Part shown: positions 1 to 6,306 of the stretch, piece after piece
Position numbering within the stretch: position 1 is the first letter of the stretch
Layout: each line of letters opens with the position of its first letter
NCBI GenBank assembly: GCA_039806065.1
Contig: JBDKJS010000140.1
Location: 1 to 6,795, forward strand
DNA from: JBDKJS01 sp039806065
GTDB lineage: Bacteria > Bacteroidota > Bacteroidia > AKYH767-A > 2013-40CM-41-45
Direction of reading: 5' to 3'
DNA length: 6,795 nucleotides
Program-made: the position numbers and the translations under genes
The notes under the pieces: generated by a model
Told to the model about the DNA's origin: nothing
The model's database searches: none
Seen by the model: the letters and a program-made list of their open reading frames with translations, nothing else

Positions 1-435
1 CCCGAAATTGCCGATTACCCTTTCACTACCTTGGTACCCAACCTTGGTGTGGTTAGTTATAGAGAGGGAAGATCATTTATAATGGCTGATATTCCGGGTA
101 TTATCGAAGGTGCACATGCCGGAAAAGGATTGGGGCATCGCTTTCTTAGACATATCGAAAGAAACTCTATTTTGCTTTTCATGATCGCTTGCGACAGTAG
201 TAATATTAAAGCTGATTATAAAACCTTAGTTAATGAATTAGATCTTTATAATCCAGACTTATTAGATAAGGAAAGAGTACTAGCCATAACCAAATGTGAT
301 ATGCTGGATGAGGCAATGTTGAAAGAGTTGAAAAAAGAATTGCCACGGGGAATAAAAACTGTGTTCATATCTTCTGTTGCTGGATTAGGCATCACAGAGT
401 TGAAAGATGTACTTTGGAGTGCATTAAATGCATAG
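1..435 (+). CDS. obg: GTPase Obg/CgtA, C-terminal part (5' end outside the window)
   Basis: Obg is a ribosome-associated GTPase involved in 50S subunit assembly and stress control. The frame is open from base 1, so the gene begins upstream; 144 residues remain. Visible G-domain motifs, numbered in the fragment, are the switch I block YPFTTLVPNLGVV (6-18), the G3 motif DIPG (30-33) followed by IIEGAHAGKGLG, a G4 motif TKCD (97-100) and a G5-like SSVAGLG (124-130). YPFTTL.PNLGVV followed by DIPGIIEGA is diagnostic of the Obg family. The N-terminal glycine-rich Obg fold and the P-loop must lie before the window. G4 has Thr where the consensus NKxD has Asn, a mild substitution. The protein stops soon after the G domain, with no C-terminal OCT domain. 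The stop codon overlaps the start of the next gene, so the two are probably translated from one message. Confidence 0.95.
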   Translation, partial: PEIADYPFTTLVPNLGVVSYREGRSFIMADIPGIIEGAHAGKGLGHRFLRHIERNSILLFMIACDSSNIKADYKTLVNELDLYNPDLLDKERVLAITKCDMLDEAMLKELKKELPRGIKTVFISSVAGLGITELKDVLWSALNA

Positions 436-1057
436 TGTCTTAGAATCAATCATCCAGTTAGACGAGCTACTTTTTTTAAAGCTCAACTCATTGCACCATC
501 CTTACTTGGATGATATGATGTGGTACATTTCTTCTATACCATTTTGGATTCCATTTTATTTTTTCCTCCTTATTGTCCTTTGGAGACAATACCCTAGAAG
601 TTTTAAATGGATACTTTTGTTTTTGTTTCTTACTATTTTTCTATCCGATCAAATTTCAAGTTCATTGATTAAAAATTTAGTAGAACGACCTCGCCCCACC
701 CATCAAGCTCACCTTGTTTCGCAGATACACACCCTTCGAAATTATAAAGGAGGACCTTTCGGTTTTACATCATCCCACGCATGCAATAGTTTTGCATTGG
801 CAGCCTTTCTGTTTTTTCTTCTAAGAAAAAAAATGAAAATCCTTCCCATGTTTATGGTTCTATGGGCATTGGTAGTGTCCTATAGTAGAATATATCTTGG
901 CGTCCATTTTCCATTGGATATTATATGCGGTGGTTTATTGGGCTGGTTTATAGGATGGTATATGCAAAAAAGATATCGATTTTATTTTATTAATAGAGCC
1001 AAATTGAACAGGTGGAGTTTTAAACGATCTTCATCGCAATTATTTGATAGATCATAA
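428..1057 (+). CDS. PAP2-family membrane phosphatase (lipid phosphate / undecaprenyl-PP phosphatase type)
   Basis: This is a predicted inner-membrane phosphatase of 209 residues. All three motifs of the PAP2 phosphatase signature are present: KX6RP at K82 to R89-P90 (KNLVERPRP), a variant of PSGH at TSSH (114-117), and SRX5HX3D at S153-R154, H160 and D164. H117 and H160 are the expected catalytic histidines. Hydrophobic segments at about 33-52, 60-77, 119-132, 138-152 and 162-178 fit a multi-span protein with a basic C-terminal tail (181-200). Family members dephosphorylate undecaprenyl pyrophosphate, phosphatidic acid, phosphatidylglycerol phosphate or lipid A; the substrate cannot be told from sequence. 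The ATG at 428 lies inside the end of obg (8-nt overlap), suggesting translational coupling. A start further upstream is unlikely because the hydrophobic N-terminus and family length fit this one. Confidence 0.9.
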   Translation: MHSVLESIIQLDELLFLKLNSLHHPYLDDMMWYISSIPFWIPFYFFLLIVLWRQYPRSFKWILLFLFLTIFLSDQISSSLIKNLVERPRPTHQAHLVSQIHTLRNYKGGPFGFTSSHACNSFALAAFLFFLLRKKMKILPMFMVLWALVVSYSRIYLGVHFPLDIICGGLLGWFIGWYMQKRYRFYFINRAKLNRWSFKRSSSQLFDRS

Positions 1058-1072
1058 TATAAGTCAATTAGT

Positions 1073-2701
1073 ATGAAAATAATTAAATTAATAACTCTCG
1101 TTTTATTAAGTTCAAATTTAGCATGGGCTCAAAAGCCAACTGTCCTTAAAAGACCTAAATTAATAGTGGGTATAGTAGTAGATCAAATGCGGTATGATTA
1201 TTTATTTAAGTATTTTAATAAATACTCTGAAACAGGATTCAAACGATTGCTAAATGAGGGCTTTAATTTTTCAAATACATTTTATAATTATGTACCTACC
1301 TATACTGCTCCAGGGCATGCATCAATTTATACTGGTACTACTCCAGCGGTGAATGGTATTATTAGCAACGAATGGTATAGTAGAATAAGAGGCAAATCTA
1401 TGTACTGCGTGGGTGACACCACCGTTAAACCTGTAGGAACCACCAGTATTAGCGGAAAAATGTCTCCCAAAAATTTACTTTCTACCACTATTACAGATGA
1501 GTTAAGATTGCATACTAATTTTAAGTCAAAGGTGATAGCCATAGCCCTGAAAGATAGAGGCGCCATTTTACCTGGCGGGCACACTGCTAATGCTGCATAT
1601 TGGCACGATCCCTATTTGAATAAATGGATCAGTAGTACTTACTATATGGATTCGCTCCCTCAATGGGTGCAAGTGTACAATGCAATGAAGAGGCCTGACG
1701 AACTATTATCTACACCATGGCAAACATTGCTGCCCATAACCTCTTATACTGAAAGCACTACTGATGATAATCGATATGAGTCTACTTATAAAAATGAATT
1801 AAGACCAGTATTTCCTCATAGGGTAGATACACTTCGCAATAGTGATCAAGAGCTCATTCGCAGAACTCCTGCCGGTAATGTTTACACTAAGGAGTTTGCT
1901 TTGGCTGCTTTAAAGGGTGAAGAGTTGGGTAGGAGTGAAGGCACTGATTTTTTAGCCATTAGTTTCTCATCACCCGATTATATAGGCCATCAATTTGGTA
2001 TAAACTCGATAGAAGTGGAGGATAATTATTTACGATTGGATAAGGATCTAAGCGATTTGATTGACCACCTTAATATCAATTATGGAAAGAGCAACTATTT
2101 ACTTTTTCTTACCGCTGATCATGGGGCTGCCCTCAATGTTGACTTTTGCGATGACCATGATTTACCGGGTGGCAGGTATAAAGCCGTAGTGGAAGATAGC
2201 TTAAAAAAGTACTTAAACCTTTTGCATGGTGACGGGAATTGGGTGCTAGATGCCAATAGCCATCAGATATATTTAAATAGATCTCTAGCATCAGAAAAGC
2301 AAGTGGAAATTTGCGTTTTGCAAAATGAAGTAGCTACCTATTTGCTAAACTTTCCAGAATTTGCATTTGCGATGACTGCTTGTGAATTGAACAAACAAAT
2401 ATTGCGCGATGGTTTAGCTAGTTTTTTACAGAAAGGATTTAATCCACAAGCTTCTGGTGATGTCAGTATCGTTTTGAATCCTGCTTGGATGGAATGGGGT
2501 AGGCCTGGTACCACTCATGGTGCGGCATATAGTTATGATACCCATGTTCCATGGATTATGTACGGTTGGAATGTGAATGCTGGTAGTACGCATACTAAGG
2601 TGGCGATTGAAGATATAGCACCCACTATTTGCAACTTTCTAAATATTGGATATCCGAGCGGCACCACTGGAACTAGCCGACTTTATGAAATAAATAAATA
2701 A
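1073..2701 (+). CDS. Secreted alkaline phosphatase, PafA-like (alkaline phosphatase superfamily)
   Basis: This is a predicted periplasmic or secreted phosphomonoesterase of 542 residues, close to the size of the characterised Elizabethkingia PafA. It begins with a Sec signal peptide (KIIK, hydrophobic core, AWA before Q20, likely cleavage between 19 and 20). The superfamily metal and catalytic residues are all visible: D37 in GIVVDQMRYD; T78 in TYTAPGHASIYTGTTPA, the likely Thr nucleophile; N99 in SNEWYSR; K160 and R162 in ALKDRG, matching the PafA phosphate-binding pair; D302 and H306 in SPDYIGHQFG; D349 and H350 in LTADHG; and H482 in GTTHG, the probable remaining zinc ligand. The Thr nucleophile plus the K..R pair separates PafA from PhoA and from many phosphodiesterase relatives. 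It follows the PAP2 gene after 15 nt on the same strand, so cotranscription is likely. The likely role is phosphate scavenging from organic phosphates; no Pho box is visible. Confidence 0.9.
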   Translation: MKIIKLITLVLLSSNLAWAQKPTVLKRPKLIVGIVVDQMRYDYLFKYFNKYSETGFKRLLNEGFNFSNTFYNYVPTYTAPGHASIYTGTTPAVNGIISNEWYSRIRGKSMYCVGDTTVKPVGTTSISGKMSPKNLLSTTITDELRLHTNFKSKVIAIALKDRGAILPGGHTANAAYWHDPYLNKWISSTYYMDSLPQWVQVYNAMKRPDELLSTPWQTLLPITSYTESTTDDNRYESTYKNELRPVFPHRVDTLRNSDQELIRRTPAGNVYTKEFALAALKGEELGRSEGTDFLAISFSSPDYIGHQFGINSIEVEDNYLRLDKDLSDLIDHLNINYGKSNYLLFLTADHGAALNVDFCDDHDLPGGRYKAVVEDSLKKYLNLLHGDGNWVLDANSHQIYLNRSLASEKQVEICVLQNEVATYLLNFPEFAFAMTACELNKQILRDGLASFLQKGFNPQASGDVSIVLNPAWMEWGRPGTTHGAAYSYDTHVPWIMYGWNVNAGSTHTKVAIEDIAPTICNFLNIGYPSGTTGTSRLYEINK

Positions 2702-2717
2702 TTTTATAATTTATTTA
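2691..2717. terminator. AT-only inverted repeat across two convergent stop codons; possible weak bidirectional terminator
   Basis: TAAATAAAT (2691-2699) and ATTTATTTA (2709-2717) are perfect 9-bp inverted repeats around a 9-nt loop. The structure contains the stop codons of both converging genes, which are separated by only 2 nt. The stem has no G or C and no strong T-run follows on either strand, so termination here would be weak. The symmetry could also arise by chance in AT-rich sequence. No other terminator-like structure was seen at this junction. Confidence 0.3.
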
Positions 2718-3156
2718 CTAGTTTACTGCAGGCTCTATGAATAATATCAAATGTTTTTTCAAAGTCAGAAACCGTACCGTAATAAGGATCAGGAACTTCT
2801 TTTTCAATCAGTCCTGCCGCCTCTGTTAAAAGAAAAACCTTAGAGCGGTGAGCGGTAGATTGAGCAAGTGCAAGTACGTTTTTTAGGTTACTTTGATCCA
2901 TTACGTAGATAACATCAAAATTTTCAAAATCTTCTAATTGAAATTGTCTGCCTCTTAATTGTCCAATGGATATATCATGCGATAGCGCATTGACGATGCT
3001 TCTAGGATCGGGATGTTCGCCAATATGAAAAGAAGCTGTTCCAGCAGAATCAACAATCACCGATTTTCTTTGAGCCTCAGCTAAAGATCTAAAAACACCT
3101 TCAGCCACAGGCGACCGGCATATGTTGCCTAGGCAAACCATCAGAACCTTTTGCAT
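2704..3156 (-). CDS. Low-molecular-weight protein tyrosine phosphatase
   Basis: This is a predicted cytoplasmic phosphatase of 150 residues, the usual length for the family. The P-loop CX5R appears at the N-terminus as C8-LGNIC-R14-S15 inside VLMVCLGNICRSPVAEGVF, with C8 the nucleophile and R14 binding phosphate. The general acid loop is DPYYG with D123 followed by P124 and Y125-Y126. The DSAGT block at 36-40 is also typical. Bacterial members dephosphorylate tyrosine on capsule or exopolysaccharide kinases and some stress proteins; the related arsenate reductases share the fold, but the DPYY loop favours a phosphatase. It is the last gene of the grpE-dnaJ group, 44 nt after dnaJ, with no clear terminator in that gap, so it may be transcribed with the cochaperones. 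Its 3' end meets the pafA-like gene tail to tail. Confidence 0.92.
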   Translation of the reverse strand: MQKVLMVCLGNICRSPVAEGVFRSLAEAQRKSVIVDSAGTASFHIGEHPDPRSIVNALSHDISIGQLRGRQFQLEDFENFDVIYVMDQSNLKNVLALAQSTAHRSKVFLLTEAAGLIEKEVPDPYYGTVSDFEKTFDIIHRACSKLVNKL

Positions 3157-3200
3157 TATTTATAGGATTAGGGATAGCGCAACTGCGCAAATTAACATGA

Positions 3201-4349
3201 CTACGATTGAAAAAATTCTTTCATTTTTTCCTTCCAACTCTTATCGCCTTTGCCAGGGCTTGGTTGAAAGTTAACTGATTTTTTTAATTTTTCAAGAATG
3301 GCTTTCTCCTCTGAAGAGAGTTGTTGTGGGGTCCAAACGTTTACATTAACAATTAAGTCGCCTTTGCCATAGCTGTTTATTGAAGGGAGGCCTTTGCCTT
3401 TTAATCTTAACAACTTGCCACCCTGTGTTCCAGCTTCAATTTTTATTTTAGCCTTTCCATCCAATGTAGGTATATCTATTTGAGCACCTAAAGCTGCATC
3501 AGCAATGCTAATGTAAAGATCATAGAGTAGGTGGTTGCCATCACGCTGTAAGTATGGATGGCCTTCTTCTTCTATTACAATGAATAGATCACCCGGTATG
3601 CCGCCTCTTTCAGCAGCGTTGCCTTTCCCTTGAACTGTTAGTTGCATTCCTTCGGCTACACCTGCAGGAATGTTAATGGTTATTACTTCTTCACCTCTAA
3701 CTACACCACTTCCATGACAACCTTTGCATTTATTAGTAATTGTTTGACCTTCACCACTGCAATTAGGGCAGGCTTGTGCTGTGCGCATTTGCCCAATGAA
3801 AGTATTGGTAACCCGGTGTACTTGACCGCTACCATTGCAAGTTCCACATTTGCTAAATGCAGATCCATCTTGTGCTCCTGAACCTTTGCAACTACCACAA
3901 CCTCCAAATTTGTTCACTTTTAGTTTTTTCTCAACCCCATTAGCAATTTCTTCAAGCGTAAGTTTTACTTTGATACGTAAATTCTGCCCCTTTGTCACTC
4001 TTCTTCCACCCGAACTCCTGCCGCCACCAAAAAAGTTTTCGAATGGTGAGCCATCCCCGCCAAAAATATCGCCAAAGTGAGAAAAGATATCGTCCATATT
4101 CATACCACCCCCCCCCGCGGCACCTCCCATCCCTTGATGACCGAATTGATCGTAACGTTGTCGTTTTTGGCCGTCACTCAATACTTCATAAGCTTCAGCT
4201 GCTTCTTTAAACTTTTCTTCAGCTTCTTTATTCCCAGGATTTTTATCAGGATGGTATTTGATGGCCATCTGACGATACGCTTTTTTTATTTCAGCTTCGC
4301 CTGCATTTTTTGACACACCTAGAATTTCATAGTAATCTCTCTTAGCCAT
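3201..4349 (-). CDS. dnaJ: Chaperone protein DnaJ (type I Hsp40)
   Basis: DnaJ is the cochaperone that delivers unfolded proteins to DnaK and stimulates its ATPase. All type I regions are present in 382 residues: the J domain (about 4-70) with HPD at 33-35; a Gly/Phe-rich linker (about 70-112, with FGDIFGG and FENFFGGG); a zinc-binding domain with four CxxCxGxG-type motifs starting at C151, C168, C194 and C208; and the C-terminal substrate-binding domains, including GDLFIVIEEEGHPYLQRDG and the GKGLP segment (318-322). The MAKRDYYEILGV start is canonical. The gene follows grpE after 23 nt, the common grpE-dnaJ pairing, so expression is probably heat-inducible from the promoter upstream of grpE. 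A run of nine Gs on the coding strand (4108-4116) encodes part of the Gly-rich linker; the frame is intact here. Confidence 0.98.
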   Translation of the reverse strand: MAKRDYYEILGVSKNAGEAEIKKAYRQMAIKYHPDKNPGNKEAEEKFKEAAEAYEVLSDGQKRQRYDQFGHQGMGGAAGGGGMNMDDIFSHFGDIFGGDGSPFENFFGGGRSSGGRRVTKGQNLRIKVKLTLEEIANGVEKKLKVNKFGGCGSCKGSGAQDGSAFSKCGTCNGSGQVHRVTNTFIGQMRTAQACPNCSGEGQTITNKCKGCHGSGVVRGEEVITINIPAGVAEGMQLTVQGKGNAAERGGIPGDLFIVIEEEGHPYLQRDGNHLLYDLYISIADAALGAQIDIPTLDGKAKIKIEAGTQGGKLLRLKGKGLPSINSYGKGDLIVNVNVWTPQQLSSEEKAILEKLKKSVNFQPSPGKGDKSWKEKMKEFFQS

Positions 4350-4372
4350 ATTTTTCTTTTCTTACTGTGGAT

Positions 4373-4954
4373 TTATGCTCCAACTATCACTTTTGCATAT
4401 CTTATCACCTTATCATTAAGGTAGTAGCCTTTTTCTAATTCTTCTACCACCATTCCTTTTTGTCCATCGTCTGTAACCGGCATATTGCTTAAGGCTTCAT
4501 GGAGATCAGGGTTGAAAGGAGTCCCTTTGGCCTGCATTGGACTTAATCCTTTGGCAGATGCGCTATTGAGTAGTTTTTGATAAATCAATAAAATTCCTTC
4601 TTTGGCAGATAGAAGAGCGGGATCATCAACATTTTCTAAGGAGCTGATAGCGCGTTCCATATCATCTATAATCGGAAGTATTATTTTAAATACATCTTCG
4701 CCTCCGCTTTTGAGCAATTCTAACTTTTCTTTAGTGGTTCTGCGTTTGTAATTTTCAAATTCTGAAAAGAGTCTTAAAAATTTGTCTTTTTGTTCAGCAA
4801 CGGCAGCTTTTAATTGTTCGTTTTCATCTTCGGTAGTGAGGCTGGCCTCAACACTTTTGTTTTCCTTTTCGGTGGAAGCCATTGCTTGGTCTTGTTCGGT
4901 AGAAGCTGTTGCTTGATCTTGATGTGCAGCCGTGTTGTTTTCTTCTTGAGTCAT
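4373..4954 (-). CDS. grpE: GrpE, nucleotide exchange factor of DnaK
   Basis: GrpE releases ADP from DnaK and works with DnaJ in the cytoplasm. The protein has 193 residues. Residues 1-42 are polar and low in complexity, probably disordered, and contain a 9-residue tandem repeat. Residues about 43-100 form the long helical dimer region (KDKFLRLFSEFENYKRRTTKE, then IILPIIDDMERAI). The C-terminal beta wing carries the GrpE signature: FNPDLHEAL (147-155), then MVVEELEKGYYLNDKVIRYAKV (168-189). The start at 4954 is the first ATG of the frame and gives a family-like length. It is the first gene of the minus-strand grpE-dnaJ-phosphatase group. A sigma-54-like promoter and a TGNCA-type palindrome lie 30-70 nt upstream. 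No dnaK is in the window, so the third chaperone is encoded elsewhere. Confidence 0.97.
   Translation of the reverse strand: MTQEENNTAAHQDQATASTEQDQAMASTEKENKSVEASLTTEDENEQLKAAVAEQKDKFLRLFSEFENYKRRTTKEKLELLKSGGEDVFKIILPIIDDMERAISSLENVDDPALLSAKEGILLIYQKLLNSASAKGLSPMQAKGTPFNPDLHEALSNMPVTDDGQKGMVVEELEKGYYLNDKVIRYAKVIVGA
4868..4921 (-). repeat. 27-bp tandem duplication inside grpE
   Basis: Two adjacent 27-bp copies, 4868-4894 and 4895-4921, differ at 4 positions by my alignment. They encode GrpE residues 12-20 (QDQATASTE) and 21-29 (QDQAMASTE). The duplication keeps the frame and falls in the disordered N-terminal tail, where length changes should be tolerated. Confidence 0.85.
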
Positions 4955-4982
4955 AAGTTAGTAAAATGAAGTCTTTCTATTT

Positions 4983-5000
4983 GAACAATTATTTTGCCAA
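4983..5000 (-). promoter_or_regulatory. Sigma-54-like -24/-12 promoter of grpE
   Basis: Read on the minus strand, this segment is TTGGCAAAATAATTGTTC. TTGGCA followed by TTGT places GG (4998-4997) exactly 10 nt from the G of the -12 element (4986), the spacing of the sigma-54 consensus TGGCAC-N5-TTGCA/T. The one departure at the key GG/GC dinucleotides is GT in place of GC. Transcription would begin near 4974, about 20 nt before the grpE ATG. The usual Bacteroidota vegetative pattern (TTTG, about 19 nt, TAnnTTTG) was not found here. The match is good but rests on a single promoter. Confidence 0.45.
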
Positions 5001-5012
5001 CCCTTGTTTCTG

Positions 5013-5025
5013 GGTCAAAATGGCA
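5013..5025 (-). promoter_or_regulatory. TGNCA-type imperfect palindrome upstream of grpE
   Basis: On the minus strand this reads TGCCATTTTGACC, which fits the symmetric pattern TGNCA-N3-TGNCA except for the last base. It is centred about 45 nt before the inferred start of grpE transcription. Nearby, TGCCA (5025-5021) and TGGCA (4999-4995), and ACCC (5015-5012) and GGGT (5003-5000), also form inverted pairs. This could be a heat-shock regulator site; the binding protein is unknown. Confidence 0.3.
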
Positions 5026-5032
5026 GAACAAT

Positions 5033-5065
5033 AAAAAAACTGTGCTGCCCTGGTCAACACAGTTT
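5033..5065 (-). terminator. Intrinsic terminator of the TlpA-like gene
   Basis: On the minus strand, AAACTGTGTTG pairs with CAGCACAGTTT to give an 11-bp stem with one G-U pair and a 7-nt loop (ACCAGGG), followed by a run of T (TTTTTTT including the end of the stem) at 5039-5033. It lies 36 nt after the TlpA stop codon and directly before the grpE promoter, so it should insulate grpE from readthrough. Confidence 0.88.
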
Positions 5066-5101
5066 AATAAATTTTAATTTGGAAGATCTTTCTGCTATTA
5101 A

Positions 5102-5674
5102 TTAATCTTTTCTCTCACTCTTGGTATCGTCAAGCATATTTTTTAATGCCTCATCAAGAGCAGGACCTCTTAAATTTTTAGCAACAATTATTCCCTTACC
5201 ATCAATAAGCCAATTGGTAGGAATTCCCTGAACGCCATACTGCTGTGCGGCTGCAGAGCTCCAGTATTTTAGGTCGCTAACATGCGATGGCCAAGTGAGT
5301 TTATCTTGCTCTATGGCTTTTACCCACGACTCTTTACTTTTATCTAACGATACACTGTACACCGTCATTCCGCCTTTTGAGCCTTTAAATTTTTTATCTT
5401 TAAATTCTTGATAAGCTTTCACAACATTAGGATTTTCATAGCGACAAGGACCACACCAGCTAGCCCAAAAATCAATTAGTACTACTTGGCCTCTGAGAGA
5501 GCTAAGTTTTATTGGGTTTCCAGAGGGGTCGTTTTGAACAATCTCAGGAGCCATATCACCAACTTCTAAGCCTATCTTTGGTTTGGGCGTTGTTGCTTTT
5601 TTATTTCCTGTCTGTGCAGTTGCTTGTGTGAAGCTGATAAAGCACAAAAGTGCTATTGTGAAAACTTTTTTCAT
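5102..5674 (-). CDS. Secreted TlpA-like thioredoxin / redoxin-domain protein
   Basis: This is a predicted periplasmic thiol-disulfide oxidoreductase of 190 residues. A Sec signal peptide (MKKVFTIALL, hydrophobic to about 15, then ATA before Q21) precedes a short Lys/Pro-rich spacer and a single thioredoxin fold. The active site is W73-C74-G-P-C77 in FWASWCGPCRYENP, and the cis-proline is P152 in GIPTN. The GDMAPEIVQNDPSG and VVLIDFWASW segments are typical of the TlpA/ResA/AhpC-TSA group. Such proteins usually reduce disulfides in apocytochromes or other exported proteins; the substrate is not visible. No lipobox cysteine is present, so it should be soluble. It is a single-gene unit: a strong terminator follows it and ribH is divergent from it. 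The C-terminus is unusually charged (DDTKSERKD). Confidence 0.9.
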   Translation of the reverse strand: MKKVFTIALLCFISFTQATAQTGNKKATTPKPKIGLEVGDMAPEIVQNDPSGNPIKLSSLRGQVVLIDFWASWCGPCRYENPNVVKAYQEFKDKKFKGSKGGMTVYSVSLDKSKESWVKAIEQDKLTWPSHVSDLKYWSSAAAQQYGVQGIPTNWLIDGKGIIVAKNLRGPALDEALKNMLDDTKSERKD

Positions 5675-5760
5675 TATATATTTTTTTAATTCAATTTTGT
5701 CAATAATCTTGCCACAAATTTAAAATTTTATACTGATTATTTACCTGTCAGGTTCAAGAT
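5675..5760. promoter_or_regulatory. Divergent promoter region between the tlpA-like gene and ribH
   Basis: These 86 AT-rich bases separate two divergent start codons, so both promoters should lie here or just inside the genes. On the minus strand TAAATTTG (5722-5715) matches the Bacteroidota -7 pattern TAnnTTTG, about 40 nt before the tlpA-like ATG, but no matching -33 TTTG is well spaced. On the plus strand TTTG (5696-5699) is followed after 21 nt by TAAAATTT (5721-5728), a weaker match that could serve ribH. I see no FMN riboswitch, which would need more space. Confidence 0.4.
5743..5753. promoter_or_regulatory. 11-bp palindrome just before ribH
   Basis: ACCTG and CAGGT flank a single central base, ending 7 nt before the ribH ATG. 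A one-base loop cannot form a hairpin in RNA, so if it functions it would be a DNA operator. A palindrome of this size can occur by chance. Confidence 0.2.
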
Positions 5761-6267
5761 ATGTCGTCAATCACTAAAAGTTTATCAGAAGTTCATGTTC
5801 CATTATTGGAGGCAGCCGGCCAACATGAAATAGCTATTATCACCTCAGCGTGGAATTCGAAATTTACGCATGCCATGCGAGAAGCATGCAAAGAGGTATT
5901 GCTTAAATCTGGAATAAGACCCAATAACTTGCATCTTTATGATGTGGCTGGGAGTTATGAGTTAATAGCTGCATCGGATTTGGTTTATGCCAATCAATCA
6001 TCATTGAGTGTGGTCATAGCCATAGGTTGTATCATACAGGGCGAAACTCGGCACTTTAATTTTATAAGTGATGCTGTGGCAAATGGATTAGTAGGCGTGG
6101 GAATCAAATATGGCAAGCCAGTAATTTTTGGAGTGCTTACAACTGATACCAATCAACAAGCTGAGGATAGAGCTGGGGGCCAACACGGAAATAAAGGAAT
6201 AGAAGCTGCAGCCACTGCACTTCAGATGCTGGCTTTACAAGAAAAGCTTGAAAAACAAAAAAAATGA
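5761..6267 (+). CDS. ribH: 6,7-dimethyl-8-ribityllumazine synthase
   Basis: RibH condenses 5-amino-6-ribitylaminouracil with 3,4-dihydroxy-2-butanone 4-phosphate in the second-last step of riboflavin synthesis, in the cytoplasm, usually as a pentamer or 60-mer shell. The 168 residues carry the family blocks: IAIITSAWNSKFTHAM (24-39), with W31-N32 at the ring-binding site; VAGSYELIAA (62-71); GCIIQGETRHFNFISDAV (89-106), with H98 as the proposed acid-base residue; and FGVLTTDTNQQAEDRAGG (123-140) then GNKGIEAA (143-150), with R137 as the phosphate-binding arginine. Gln93 sits where many lumazine synthases have Arg. The ATG at 5761 gives a short N-terminal extension of family-like length. No other riboflavin gene is in the window, so ribH stands alone. 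A tRNA promoter starts 8 nt after its stop, with no clear terminator between them. Confidence 0.96.
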   Translation: MSSITKSLSEVHVPLLEAAGQHEIAIITSAWNSKFTHAMREACKEVLLKSGIRPNNLHLYDVAGSYELIAASDLVYANQSSLSVVIAIGCIIQGETRHFNFISDAVANGLVGVGIKYGKPVIFGVLTTDTNQQAEDRAGGQHGNKGIEAAATALQMLALQEKLEKQKK

Positions 6268-6274
6268 AAATATT

Positions 6275-6306
6275 TTTGATATAGTCAGGTAAGCTTTCTA
6301 TATTTG
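6275..6306 (+). promoter_or_regulatory. Bacteroidota-type promoter of the tRNA cluster
   Basis: TTTG (6275-6278) is followed after 20 nt by TATATTTG (6299-6306), an exact fit to TAnnTTTG. This is the vegetative -33/-7 pattern of Bacteroidota with near-ideal spacing. Transcription should begin a few bases after 6306, giving a leader of roughly 40-45 nt before tRNA-Ser. That leader contains a possible hairpin, CCCTTGAA (6311-6318) with TTTGAGGG (6328-6335), allowing two G-U pairs. Confidence 0.7.

Noticed and set aside
246..449. Minus-strand open frame of 67 codons over the end of obg
   Set aside because: It is antisense to the conserved G4 and G5 region of obg; no independent support.
1327..1584. 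Minus-strand open frame of 85 codons inside the pafA-like gene
   Set aside because: It is antisense to conserved catalytic segments of the phosphatase, with no recognisable protein features.
3174..3185. GCGC-AACT-GCGC between dnaJ and the tyrosine phosphatase as a terminator
   Set aside because: Only 4 bp of stem, each half self-palindromic, and no T-run follows on the minus strand.
3642..4313. Several plus-strand open frames of 72-81 codons, and one minus-strand frame of 68 codons, within dnaJ
   Set aside because: They lie inside a fully supported dnaJ with all its domains, and show no family motifs or start context of their own.
5675..5760. FMN riboswitch upstream of ribH
   Set aside because: The 86-nt gap is too short and lacks the conserved multi-stem junction sequences of the RFN element.
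6241..6298. GAAAAGCTT / AAGCTTTC inverted repeat around the ribH stop as a terminator
   Set aside because: The loop is about 40 nt and no T-run follows; it is better read as chance plus the tRNA promoter.
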